DNA of 64,000 nt, from assembly GCA_020465985.1 (NCBI GenBank), contig JAANYP010006670.1, positions 124,001-188,000 on the forward strand, in the 5' to 3' direction. Shown here piece after piece: positions 50,901 through 61,017 of this stretch (its first letter is position 1; each line of letters opens with the position of its first letter). The notes under the pieces were generated by a model. It ran no database searches. It saw only the letters and a list, made by a program, of their open reading frames with translations, and was not told the DNA's origin. The DNA is from Centrapalus pauciflorus (taxonomy: Eukaryota > Streptophyta > Magnoliopsida > Asterales > Asteraceae). The position numbers and the translations under genes are program-made.

Positions 50901-52209
50901 GATTCCATCCATTTCACTTAATACAAATAACAAAATTTTATTGAAGACGGGGAAGGACATGGAACTCAACTTCGACTCATTATCATCATCACCACAATGG
51001 CAAGCACTTCGAAAAGCTCTCATCAAAGAACGAACTGCACCTATTCTATGCTCTTCTCGAATTGCTTTACACCATGAGTCTACCATTTCGCTGGTTATTG
51101 TTTTTAAGGAGGGTTCTTGTTCCTTTTTTGCCGAACTATCAGTGTGATCCATTTGATCCTCTTCTTCGTCTTCTTCTTCATCATCATCTTCACCTTCGTG
51201 TGTGTCCTCATCATCCATGTCAGTTTCATCATCCCCCTACAGTCAAATGAGTTAATAACTATTGCATTGCAAGCAATGATCATGTGCCTTAAGTGTGTAT
51301 GAACCATGAATCAAGAATAATTTAAATCCTAAGGATCTTATGCTTCAGACCAATGACATTTGGTATCTCATTCAGTCATTCTTAACTAAAATCATACAGA
51401 AGCTCCATGCTTAACTTACCTCATCATCAAATTCGAGAAGTTCTTTGTCATGTTCCTTCAAGAATTCATAAAACTCTGGATCCTGTAATGAAAGAAAACA
51501 ATATTACACTCTAACAGCAACACGACGAAAAGAAAACCAAAATAGATCATAACCCAAGAAGAACCTCCAGAACATCACGTTTTAGCCAGAATATTACTAG
51601 TCAAATGTGATATTTTAGTTCAACTATTTTCAATAACAAGAAATGAATGCTACTAGAGGACTTAAAACTAATCCATAAATAATCAAATGCCTCACTAACC
51701 GCCAGCGATGGAGCCACGATGGCTAACAGTTTCAGCTTCAAAAGTGATAGAAACTATAATGCATTTGTAAATTTAGAACTTCTCAAAGAAATGTTTGCTT
51801 ATAGCCTTCTGTGTGCTGTGTTTCTCAACAGTTTCCACTTCAAAACTGATAGAATTTCATACTTCTCAAAGATACCACTAACAAAAAGATGATGTTGCCA
51901 TGTTGGTAGATTCATCTTTATATTAGAGTTTAAATCAAAAGTAATTATGAAGCAAGAACTGCATTCACCTTCTCTGAAAGCCTTTGTAACTGGCTCTTAT
52001 GCTCTCTTGCATTTTCCACAGACTTTACAGGTGCTTCCTCTGTATTATCTTCCTTCTGCTCATCTTTTCCAGATACCTTCTTCAGTTTTTTCTCTAAAAG
52101 GAGGCATCAAAATCCAGAATAAATGGAAAAATCAGTATTATCATCGTATTGGGCGCCATGAATTTCCATGAACCGGAATAGAGAATAAACCTTTCTTCTT
52201 TGAACCCAT
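47906..52209 (-). CDS. NOC2: NOC2-type nucleolar complex protein (ribosome biogenesis)
   Basis: Exons in transcript order: 52209-52191, 52093-51969, 51482-51420, 51236-50664, 50180-49878, 49793-49464, 49383-49177, 49097-49011, 48588-48494, 48408-48271, 48191-47906. They join in frame to 741 residues, close to animal and yeast Noc2 lengths. Noc2 partners with Noc1/Noc3 to move pre-60S particles from nucleolus to nucleoplasm. The N-terminus is basic (MGSKKKEKKLKK). Then come HKSQLQRLSEKDPEFYEFLKEHD and an acidic tract (about 66-97), both typical of the family. The conserved helical Noc2 core lies at about 115-545 (for example LHFWGTGGGALPVVSLLFLRDI; ATNTFIPVAVLLTDMLDMKEL). The C-terminus alternates acidic and Lys/Arg-rich segments (K-run near 660; SKRKRNFRSKNRSKRRKKAN), a nucleolar-localisation style tail. 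Plants also have the paralogue REBELOTE, and I cannot decide between the two. Confidence 0.94.
48793..48880. repeat. 44-bp tandem duplication in a NOC2 intron
   Basis: Two nearly identical 44-bp copies (GGTTTTC(A/G)GTTCCAGATTGGG… through …CTCGATCCTCAA) lie within a segment starting CTAGGGGTGTGCAAAAC (48717). That start resembles the end of a hAT-type MITE, so the intron probably carries a decayed element. The plus-strand frames here are spurious. Confidence 0.8.
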
Positions 52210-53700
52210 ACTGTGTACAGCTCGTGGAGCACAAAATAAAATATTTGGAGCAGCAGTGGTGGGAGTAATGACCGTCAGCCTGGGACAACATAAAAGTATT
52301 TTGGCATTTGATATGGTTAATACACTGATCATGAACCATTCGTTGTCTCGTATTTTACACAAAAGATGTGAAATGTCCAAATGCTCGGTCTAAAAGATGA
52401 CTTTACTGTTGTTTCAAACGAACATAATTTTTCTTTCTAATGCATTTTCAGTTTAATTTTATATTCTTGTATTAGTCAGTATCACAAAATATTGTACTAT
52501 TTGTATCTTTGTTTTTATTCAGAAATATACTTAACCATTAAGCACACCATTTCATTATGATATTATGCAAGTAATTATAGTATGACACAAGTATTTACCA
52601 TTCTTATTTACACCGTATTTATATACTAGTTCATCAAAAAAATCTAATGTTCACTTGAAATGTAATACTTCATAACAGTTGGTCATCTTAAGCCAAAAAT
52701 CAGACTCTATTCCTCACCAAATGTTCCACTTGGCTTCCAATACCAACAAGTGTTATCAATCGAAATTATAACTACATTAAGAGCATTCAACAACTCACCC
52801 AATAATATACTACGTGCACGCTTTATATACAATATATGCCATATTTTATGCATACGAGACAACACCAGTCACCAAAAATTTAGGGCTTGTGGCGGATCTA
52901 GGAAATTTACCCACTGGTAGCACCATTTATATGAGGTTAACATAGGATTGGTTTCGGGGTTCTTTGATAATCAGGTCGGATTCTCTGGTTTAAAACTTAC
53001 TCAACCAATTCCATTAGTTTAATTGAACTAAATACAAACTCTATCAATTTAACCAAGGCTCTCCACTACCGAATGATGATTTCTTTTCAATAATCTTTTC
53101 ATTAAACTCGGTATTAGTTAACCCCTTTTCCATTCATAGAGAGATCCAATCGTCAAAATTAATAAAAGGAAAGCCCTTTTCTCTTTTCTACGAGAATTGG
53201 CTGTGCGACATGAGTTTCAGTATACCGTTTATATATATTACACACAAAGCAATTTAACCAAAATGATAGAACAAAGCAAAATTTTATAAATTAAGCAAAC
53301 AATTAACAAACAAGAACCACATCAGTTACAGAAAAAGCTAAACAAATAGCAAAGCAAGAACCACATTACCACATTCTAGTCTCGGTTCAAGTCAATAGTC
53401 ATAAAACCAATATAGGAATTAGGAGAATAGTAGCAAAGTTCTAACAAAGGAACTAATGGTTATTTAAGAATTAAAATCAAAACACGAAATCAGTACAGTA
53501 CCTCTCTGGTTTGAAGGTAGAGGGAAACTCAATTCGGAAGGAATCGATTTGGTACCTCTGAACTCTAGTCGATGAACGGCTTGAAGAAGTTGAAAAATCG
53601 ATTTTCAGTTGGATCCGAGTCTAGCAAACAGGAGAAGCAGAGGACGGAAGGGCGGCAGCTGCCATTACAGGAAGAACGACGCTCAATGTCAGATGGGCTT
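52210..53700 (-). promoter_or_regulatory. NOC2 5' leader with intron and promoter region
   Basis: On the minus strand a donor CCAGAGAG|GTACTGTACTG (exon boundary at 53501) implies a leader exon at about 53501-53690. It joins an acceptor just before the ATG at 52209 (…TGTACACAG|T), which makes a leader intron of about 1.28 kb. The intron is AT-rich with no coding frame of note. The probable transcription start near 53690 lies in a GC-balanced patch. Confidence 0.5.
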
Positions 53701-53861
53701 GTGAAATAGTTGGGCTAAGCGACAAAGTGGGTCGCTATGAAATCTTTTGGTGGCACATTTCACATGGGCTGCTCTTTATGGGCCTAAATTTTCACAAAGT
53801 CAGACCGGGGGATGGGCCGGTGGGCCACCACCATCTTGGCTGTAACATGTAGATCCACACA

Positions 53862-54319
53862 TTATTTTTAAACAGCAAAGAGAAGTCAAGAAAGGAGCTA
53901 CGACATTGCCATCACCCCCGAACCTGCAAACTCAAAATTTATTAATAAAGCTAACAAGAAGCTAGCAAACAGAAAAAGTAACAGAGGATTACAACAGTGA
54001 AAGAGGGTAAGAGCACAATAAAGATCATAACATAGACTTACAATTGACCCTAAATTTTAACCAATAAAATAAATTCGCTTGAACATCATCTTTGATCAAT
54101 GAAGCAGACTGACGAACCTCATTCAAGATCAAATTATTCATTGCCTTCCAAATAAACCAAACAATTCCTCCAATTGCTGCTTCAAATTTTTTTTTTTCAT
54201 CTCAAAGATCTACCATTTTCCAGAATCAATTTCAGAAAGTCGTCAAAATGATGATGCTCGGCCACAGAGATATTACACCAAGAAAGAAACCATCTCCAAA
54301 TCTCCTTACTTAAAGAAAC
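53862..54319 (-). mobile_element. 5'-truncated LINE retrotransposon fragment
   Basis: A 16-bp direct repeat CATGTAGATCCACACA flanks the segment (53846-53861 and 54320-54335), as expected for LINE target duplications. The minus-strand translation near 54110-54330 includes EIWRWFLSWCN and AAIGGIVWFIWKAMNNLILN, then SASLIKDDVQANLFYWLKFR. This is typical of the C-terminal zinc-binding region after the reverse transcriptase in plant LINEs. The left edge (TTATTTTTAAA) would be the complement of a short poly(A) tail. A poly-T run (54187-54198) shifts the frame. The polymerase core is missing. Confidence 0.85.
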
Positions 54320-54335
54320 CATGTAGATCCACACA

Positions 54336-55400
54336 TGGCTAGCAAAGATGTGTTTCGGGTTCGTTTCGTGTTAATATTGTACTAGTTTATAACTCGTGTA
54401 TTACACGGATAACTTTAATAAAACCTGAAATAATATAAAGATTTATCAATTTATTTTCATGTCAGGTTCATGTTTGTGTATCTTCTTTTCGTGTCAGCCA
54501 ATTCCGTTTATTAATGAATATTTATTAACACTGTCATATAATATAATTATAAGATGTCAACTAAATATGGTGTGTACAATAAAATAATTTTAATTTTATG
54601 ATCTATAAGTATCTACATACTTTTTCTAATTTCATTCACATCTTATGATTATTTAAAATTATTTTTTGTTATTAGATATTTTTAAAATAAACTCATGTAT
54701 TATATGAGATAATAGACTAGTAAATTGTTATAATTATGAATTTTAACAAAATAGATCGGTGTATTTATTGAGAGTAAATGACTATAATGACTTTTACATC
54801 ATGTTTGACTTTAATCATAAATTTATTGAGAGTAAATGACTATAATGACTTTTACAAATGAATGTATATAGAAGTAACATGTGTGTCGGGTAAATGATTA
54901 GAAGTTGTAAACTGAAATACTTTGTAAAGAATAAAGAAAGATAACGCATTTGTAGTTTAATTTCTTTTAATTGTTTTAATTACTGTCAGCCAACTTGAAC
55001 TTTAGAAAACATGAAAACCAGATCGAGACAATTAAGTGTAACCCTTGTAACTCTTTTTTTTTTCATCTGTTACGGTTTTATATAATGTTATCTGTCTATG
55101 TCAGTCAAACTAAATTACTTAATTAGTTTTAATCATTCGTTATATATGTTGTCCGTTACGTTATTGTATATCAAAGGAAGAAAACGTTTTCAGCAATATA
55201 TTTATTTTATTGATTGTTTCTATACATCTTGCACTTTTTTTATGTTACATACGTATAAAACAAGATGAAAAATGAAAATTGAAAATTGAAAATTGAAAAA
55301 TGAAGTAAAAGGGTTGATCTTGATTATTTCAAGAAGATTAAGGCTTTTATTTGAGCAATGTTCATTCTTTAAGGTGCTTGATGACATTATGCACAAACTT
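54336..55400. other. AT-rich spacer with opposing Helitron-like ends
   Basis: A Helitron-like 3' end on the minus strand (CTAG at about 54383, hairpin CTCGTGTATTACACGG) and another on the plus strand (hairpin CTCATGTATTATATGAG, CTAG at about 54716) face outward about 330 bp apart. A direct duplication of about 65 bp (ATTGAGAGTAAATGACTATAATGACTTTTACA) occurs at 54767-54857. No gene is seen. Confidence 0.5.
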
Positions 55401-55425
55401 CAGGGTTTTTCAGCAATTCGTTCAC

Positions 55426-55433
55426 TATATAAA
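55426..55433 (+). promoter_or_regulatory. TATA box of the FAD2 promoter
   Basis: TATATAAA lies about 30 bases before a plausible transcription start near 55460, and about 120 bases before the leader-exon donor at 55549. It is the best core-promoter candidate upstream of FAD2. Confidence 0.65.
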
Positions 55434-55459
55434 CAAACGTGCATTCAGTGTTAGAGACA

Positions 55460-58118
55460 ACGAAGAAGTTCCTGCACAAAGAGTATAAAGCGCATCTATG
55501 AGGCGGTGACGAAGAACGTCGTTGAGTGCTCTAATTTCCCCTTTTTTGGTATGATTTCTCTTTTATTTTCTAATCAATCAATGTGTATGTGCATGTTGAT
55601 AATTATATTATGATTTATGTTTATGTTTCTATGAGATGAGACAATGATCATTCCGGAATTGAAATGTTCGATGCTTACGATCTATCGCTGATGTTATTCT
55701 GAATTCATTGAGCTGCATTTTTAATTGATAATCAGATCTCGAAATAACGATTGCATGATCTTATCATTTCGACTTGTTTCTCTCAATTTATCTGCATATA
55801 TATGATGGATGATATGAAATATTTATGTTTTTTTTATAGAATTTATGGATGATTGCTTCGATTTTCATTTTTTAGTTTCAGTGATTTGATGATGATATCT
55901 GTCGTCGTTATTTCTTGGTATTGCCTAACTTGAGAAATAATTTCGGGATTCTTCTTCCTAATTTTCATACAAAGAAAGTACAAATTAAAGGGTTTTGGCC
56001 TAGGTATCCTAAACAAGTTCTTATGGGATCAAGACTTGTTTACAATGTAATAATGTATGTTAATGGTGTAGATTAGGTTGTCTTTTAAAAAAAGTATTTA
56101 TACAAAGATAGTGGTCTTCTGATTTTGTACAGTCAACAATTGGACTCCATCTGATCTCCCCAAAAGAATGCAATATACTTTAAGAAAAATCATCAAGTTA
56201 TATAATCGAACCGCACAGGATTCACCAGCCCATGTCACTCTGAAGGATATACGATCTGTAACCACATTTAACATGTGCTAGCCTTCGATCGTGAATTCCA
56301 TGTTCTCAAACAGTAGCTTTAGTCATTAATTAACCAAATCATTTAGAACAGTAAAACATATTAAATAGCACAATTTAGTATAACCACATAAAAAAATGGA
56401 TAGGATATTTGTTTAGTGTCGGCTAGAGGTTTGAGTTGTAATTATTATACATTCATACGACTATGTATTTTTTTTGTTGTTAACATTGTTTTTAGGACCG
56501 AGGGAGAATATCTATACAACTCCAAATAAAAATGGTGCTTTATTATTATTTTTTTTCCATCCTCGATCTCCTAGAAATGTAGTTGTTAACTTGTTATCAA
56601 GATGGCTAGCTTGTTTTGTTTTAGACTTAACGTACACTTAACAATTGCTTTAAGTGATACACAAAGTCATTTACAAAGTTGCTTTATGTGATACGCAAAT
56701 GATTCTATCATTTAAGCCTTGACACATGAACCACATGTTTTCTCTCTTCACATCTTTTAATTTGCTTTGATTTTGCCATGTTTTCATCCTTGTTAGGTAT
56801 AAATTTAGGTTGAAGATTTAGGCATATGTTTTCTTTTAATAACTAAAATATATTATAGTCAACACATTTAAACTATAAATAATGGTTACTTTATAATGAA
56901 GCTATAATATCTCAATTACTACATGCAACTACTTAAAAAGCTCATTCTTTCAAATATTTAATACGGAGAACGTGATCATTTGACTTTTGTAGTCTGATTT
57001 TGAAGAAAATTAGTCTGTTTATGTATGGATTGGTTAAAAGCAATCTAATTTCTTACAATTTGAGCAAATTGTTTAAATCCCTTCACTCATGCCATGCCAA
57101 CCGTAAATTAATACACTACCTTCAGAATCTTTATTACTGTTGTTGAGTTTTCTCAAAGTGACAATTTTGTGGACAGAATCTGTGATTTGTAAATTATGAT
57201 GGTGTGTGTATGTGTATGTGAGTGTGTATATTTAAACGTAACTGCTTTTGGTGTTTAATGTGTTTAATATATATGCATGTGTTGTGTGTCTCACATACCA
57301 GTTTTGATTGTCTAATGTCTCTATAGAGTTGTACATAGCAATCTAACTTTGCATATATAGCGTTTCATGTGTAGTTTGAGTAATAAAATTTACTATGTTC
57401 CCAACAAACCTGAGGCAAATGGTGAATAATCTTACACGTAACTCTTAACATTCAATGATTCTAGTTGTTCATCATTCTACCTTATTGTAAAGAAATTACT
57501 TTCTCAGGCTGGACCCTTTTTTTTGGGTAGCGATCATCGTGCATTTGCTGCTTTCCTTCTGTAAGTATTGGAGGTTACATGTTAGTCTGTTGACTTTTTT
57601 GGTAGTGATCATCGTGCATCGGGCTGGCCTTTTTTTCATCTTTCCTGTTTTTTCCCAACTATAGTGAGGTCTTCTTTTCAGTTTTCACTTGCCTTATTGA
57701 CGATAAACTCGATAAGTGGTGGAGGTTACATGTTTTTCTGTTGATAATTCTGTCTTTTCTTACTGTTGTTTGTTAATTATTACCTAAGTCTTAACAAATG
57801 CTAAATGGATATTTTGAAGCATCATAAGCAAATTCCTTTTGGTTTTGTCCTGGAAGTGCTCCATTCTTATTTGCTCGCATTGAGGTTTCTTAAGTATAAT
57901 TTTGTTTGATATGTAGAAAAAGTTCAATCTTTACCCTAGTTGGTTTATATTAACTTATTATAATCATTCTGTTTTCCGGCAGAATATCTCATATGCCATT
58001 AGTTGATCCATGATCACATATGCATAAATATAAAAACAAAATATTAAGCCATAAAATCGATATGTAATTGACATCTTACAGGTAGAATTATCTGATCAAG
58101 AGACATCGGACGAAAAAG
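55460..58118 (+). promoter_or_regulatory. FAD2 5' untranslated leader with a 2.5-kb intron
   Basis: Leader exon 1 runs from about 55460 to 55548 (…CCCCTTTTTTG|GTATGATTT). Intron 55549-58081 ends in CATCTTACAG. Leader exon 2 is 58082-58118, directly before the ATG. Plant FAD2 genes commonly have one large intron just upstream of the start codon that enhances expression. The layout here matches, which supports the model. The 3' part of the intron (57500-57740) carries direct repeats around GTAG(C/T)GATCATCGTGCAT and GGAGGTTACATGTT. Confidence 0.8.
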
Positions 58119-59258
58119 ATGGGAGGTGGAGGATGCATGCCCGTTGATGAGAAAGCTAAACAAAAGAATCCTCTCTCTCAAGTCCCGTATGCAAAACCTC
58201 ATTTTACCATTGGCGACATCAAGAAAGCCATCCATCCCCACTGTTTCGAGCGTTCCCTTTTCCGTTCCTTCTCTTATGTTGCATATGACTTTGCTGTTAG
58301 CTTTCTGCTCTACTACCTTGCCACCACCTATTTCCATCTTTTGCCATCTCCCTTTTCCTACGTTGCGTGGGTGGCGTATTGGACGATCCAGGGTTGTGTG
58401 CTCACCGGGGTTTGGGTCCTAGCCCACGAGTGTGGCCACCATGCCTTTAGTGATTACCAATGGCTTGATGACACAGTAGGCCTCATCCTCCATTCGGCTT
58501 TACTCGTTCCCTACTTCTCTTGGAAATACAGTCATCGTCGCCATCATTCCAACACCGCATCACTGGAGCGTGATGAAGTCTTTGTCCCCAAGAATAAATC
58601 GAATTTGTCATGGTACTCTAAATACTTGAACAACCCACCGGGCCGCATAATAACTCTGTTTACCACACTCGTACTTGGCTGGCCCTTGTACTTGGCTTTC
58701 AACGTGTCTGGTAGGCCGTATGACCGTTTCGCTTGCCACTATGCTCCTAACAGCCCTATTTTCAACAGCCGTGAAAGGCTCCAGATTTGGATTTCTGACG
58801 CTGGGATCATAACCGTTTCGTATGCCCTTTACCGTATTGCTCTAGTTAAAGGCCTCACTTGGGTCATCTACATATACGGTGTCCCTTTACTCATCGTTAA
58901 CGGGTTCCTTGTTTTGATCACATACCTTCAGCACACTCACCCTTCGTTGCCACACTATGACGATTCCGAATGGGACTGGCTAAGAGGGGCTTTGGCGACC
59001 GTGGACCGTGACTACGGTGTTCTGAACAAAGTCTTCCATAATATCACAGATACACATGTGGTGCACCATCTGTTCTCAACAATGCCTCATTATCACGCGA
59101 TGGAAGCGACGAAAGCGGTGAAGCCTCTGCTCGGGGAGTACTATAACTTCGACGACACCCCATTTTACGTAGCGATGTGGAGGGAAGCAAAAGAGTGTCT
59201 TTACGTGGAGGCGGATGAGAAGAAAGGAGGCGTGTTTTGGTACAAGAATAAGTACTAA
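58119..59258 (+). CDS. FAD2: Delta-12 (omega-6) oleate desaturase of the endoplasmic reticulum, FAD2 type
   Basis: A single uninterrupted exon of 379 residues, as usual for FAD2. The enzyme introduces the delta-12 double bond into oleoyl-phosphatidylcholine, using cytochrome b5 electrons. The three di-iron histidine boxes are HECGHH (103-108), HRRHH (139-143) and HVVHH (313-317). Hydrophobic segments lie around 55-75, 84-102, 175-195, 225-245 and 248-270. The C-terminus YKNKY is an aromatic ER-retrieval-type signal. Residues that in the literature separate desaturases from FAD2-derived hydroxylases keep the desaturase state: Ala before the first box, Thr146, Ala293, Ser320 and Met322. The third box has Val where many FAD2 proteins have Ala (HVAHH), and the N-terminus (GGGGCMPVDEK) is less standard. 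A divergent FAD2 paralogue therefore cannot be fully excluded. Confidence 0.95.
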   Translation: MGGGGCMPVDEKAKQKNPLSQVPYAKPHFTIGDIKKAIHPHCFERSLFRSFSYVAYDFAVSFLLYYLATTYFHLLPSPFSYVAWVAYWTIQGCVLTGVWVLAHECGHHAFSDYQWLDDTVGLILHSALLVPYFSWKYSHRRHHSNTASLERDEVFVPKNKSNLSWYSKYLNNPPGRIITLFTTLVLGWPLYLAFNVSGRPYDRFACHYAPNSPIFNSRERLQIWISDAGIITVSYALYRIALVKGLTWVIYIYGVPLLIVNGFLVLITYLQHTHPSLPHYDDSEWDWLRGALATVDRDYGVLNKVFHNITDTHVVHHLFSTMPHYHAMEATKAVKPLLGEYYNFDDTPFYVAMWREAKECLYVEADEKKGGVFWYKNKY

Positions 59259-60232
59259 ATACTAATAGAGTTCCGAGTTTGTTTGATTAGGGATGTAGTA
59301 CATGTATGGTGTTTATGTTGTGTGTTCAAGCGTAGACTGGCGGGATTTAGTAACGTTGGGTTGATACCAATGCCATGGTGATGTTTCTTTTATATCGCAA
59401 TAGCCGATATGTGTTGTCGATCTTCTAAAGAAGGGCGTGAACTTTTTGTACGTCGTATGCCTACCTTTTTTGAAACGTTTTCGGTCGTTTTGGTAAACGG
59501 AGACGGGATTGTTAGAGCCAATGTTACTCTTCGAAGGGTATCAAATAGAATTTTAGATATAATTAATAATAATAAAAGTAAATTACTCAGTTGATCCTTT
59601 AAGTTGACCTATTATAACTTGTTCGTTCTTTAACTTTCAAAATTACTCTGACAATCCTTTAAATAAGAATTTTGAACACCAATGGTCCTAAATGGATGTT
59701 TGGAGGAATGCGAAAACATTTAACAATTTTCCTATGAATAAAGGAGCATTGATGTTCAAAATTCTTATTTAAAGGAATGTCAGAGTAATTTTAAAAGTTG
59801 AAGGACTGAACCAGTTATAATAAGTCAACTTAAATGAATAATTTAACTCTAATGATTATATTAACATTCACAGAATAAAGATAGAACCCAGAGCTTTGAA
59901 TCAATGATGACACGTTTTTAATAATCTAGACTAGATTCCATATTCGATAAAATTAATAACACGTTTTTAATAATCTTGATTCTAAAATTCAACTTTATTA
60001 AAGTCCTTACAATTCAAATATTAGGCAAAGAAACTTTATATATTTTGCAACAAAAAATCAAACTCATATGGACATCCGTGTACATCTCTTACTTATCGAC
60101 ATACAGAATACATAGCAAGTGAAGTTTCTTTTTATATTAGTTTAGACTTTGAAAGTGATTTTTTTGTCTAAAAGTGTCAACTTATATGTTATTGATTTAA
60201 AACTTAAAACCACTTTTTGTTGTCTTTGATAC
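59259..60232. other. FAD2 3' UTR and spacer with a MITE
   Basis: The 3' UTR probably runs to about 59580. A palindromic MITE-like unit follows at 59577-59846, then AT-rich DNA with a short direct repeat of TTAATAACACGTTTTTAATAATCT-like sequence (59910 and 59955). Confidence 0.55.
59577..59846. mobile_element. Palindromic MITE just downstream of FAD2
   Basis: Left arm AGTAAATTACTCAGTTGATCC…AAGTTGACC…AATTACTCTGACA pairs with right arm TGTCAGAGTAATTTTAAAAGTTG…GTCAACTTAAATGAATAATTTAACT, joined by a short loop. A clear target duplication was not found. Its proximity to the FAD2 transcript end means it might contribute a terminal hairpin. Confidence 0.65.
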
Positions 60233-60728
60233 CAGGGCTGGACAACTTTTCACCGAAAACCAAACCAATCGAATCCATTTAAAATCAAACAAATTTTAAA
60301 ATTTGGTTCTTGAAACCAAACTGATTATGAAAATCGGTTTTTGGATTGATTTCTGGTTTAGCTTTTATAGACAGCGAACCAAACCGAATTCCGGGACATA
60401 CATACATACATATATAATTGAAATTTTGGGATTACTTTCTTCTGACGTAAAACGTTTTATGTATGTTTAACTTGATATTTTGGGGTTGTATACTTAATAT
60501 TTTGTATTTGAGATGTCTGAAAATTTTGTATTTATCGTTTGGTATTTAATTGTTTGTATTTTGTTTACATATTGAATATTTGGTTTCTTTGGTTTATAAA
60601 CCAAACCGAATTCGGTTTATAGTTTGGTTGACGTAACTTTGAATTTGGTTTGATTTGGTTTAGGACAAAAAAAATTTTCAAACAAAAAAAACCAACGAAC
60701 CCATAAACCAAATATTTGATCACCCCTA
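60233..60728. mobile_element. Probable hAT-type MITE with GGTTTGGTTT-rich arms
   Basis: Left AGGGCTGGACAACTTTTCACCG and right …AAATATTTGATCACCCCT are imperfect inverted ends of the (C/T)AGGG.TG..CAA type. Flanks TTTGATAC and TTTGATGT are similar but not exact. The interior is repeats of AACCAAACC and GGTTTGGTTT. Confidence 0.5.
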
Positions 60729-61017
60729 TTTGATGTTGTTATCTTTTTCCCAGGAATTTGATTTTCTTATTAATGCTAACTATAATTTGTCATGTATTAT
60801 TTATAAGATTTTTCAAAAATGAAATAAAAAATTTGATAACGTCTAGCAAATGTAGCACAACTATAAATCTTAAATATATATAGTCAAATTCAAGTTATAT
60901 ATATATATATTTACATAACTTTAACAATTTAATTTTAAGAACGTATATCATTGGATATCTATTATCGTTAGTCAACAACGACAATTGTGTCCTCCATCGG
61001 GACTTTGTCGGTTAGCA

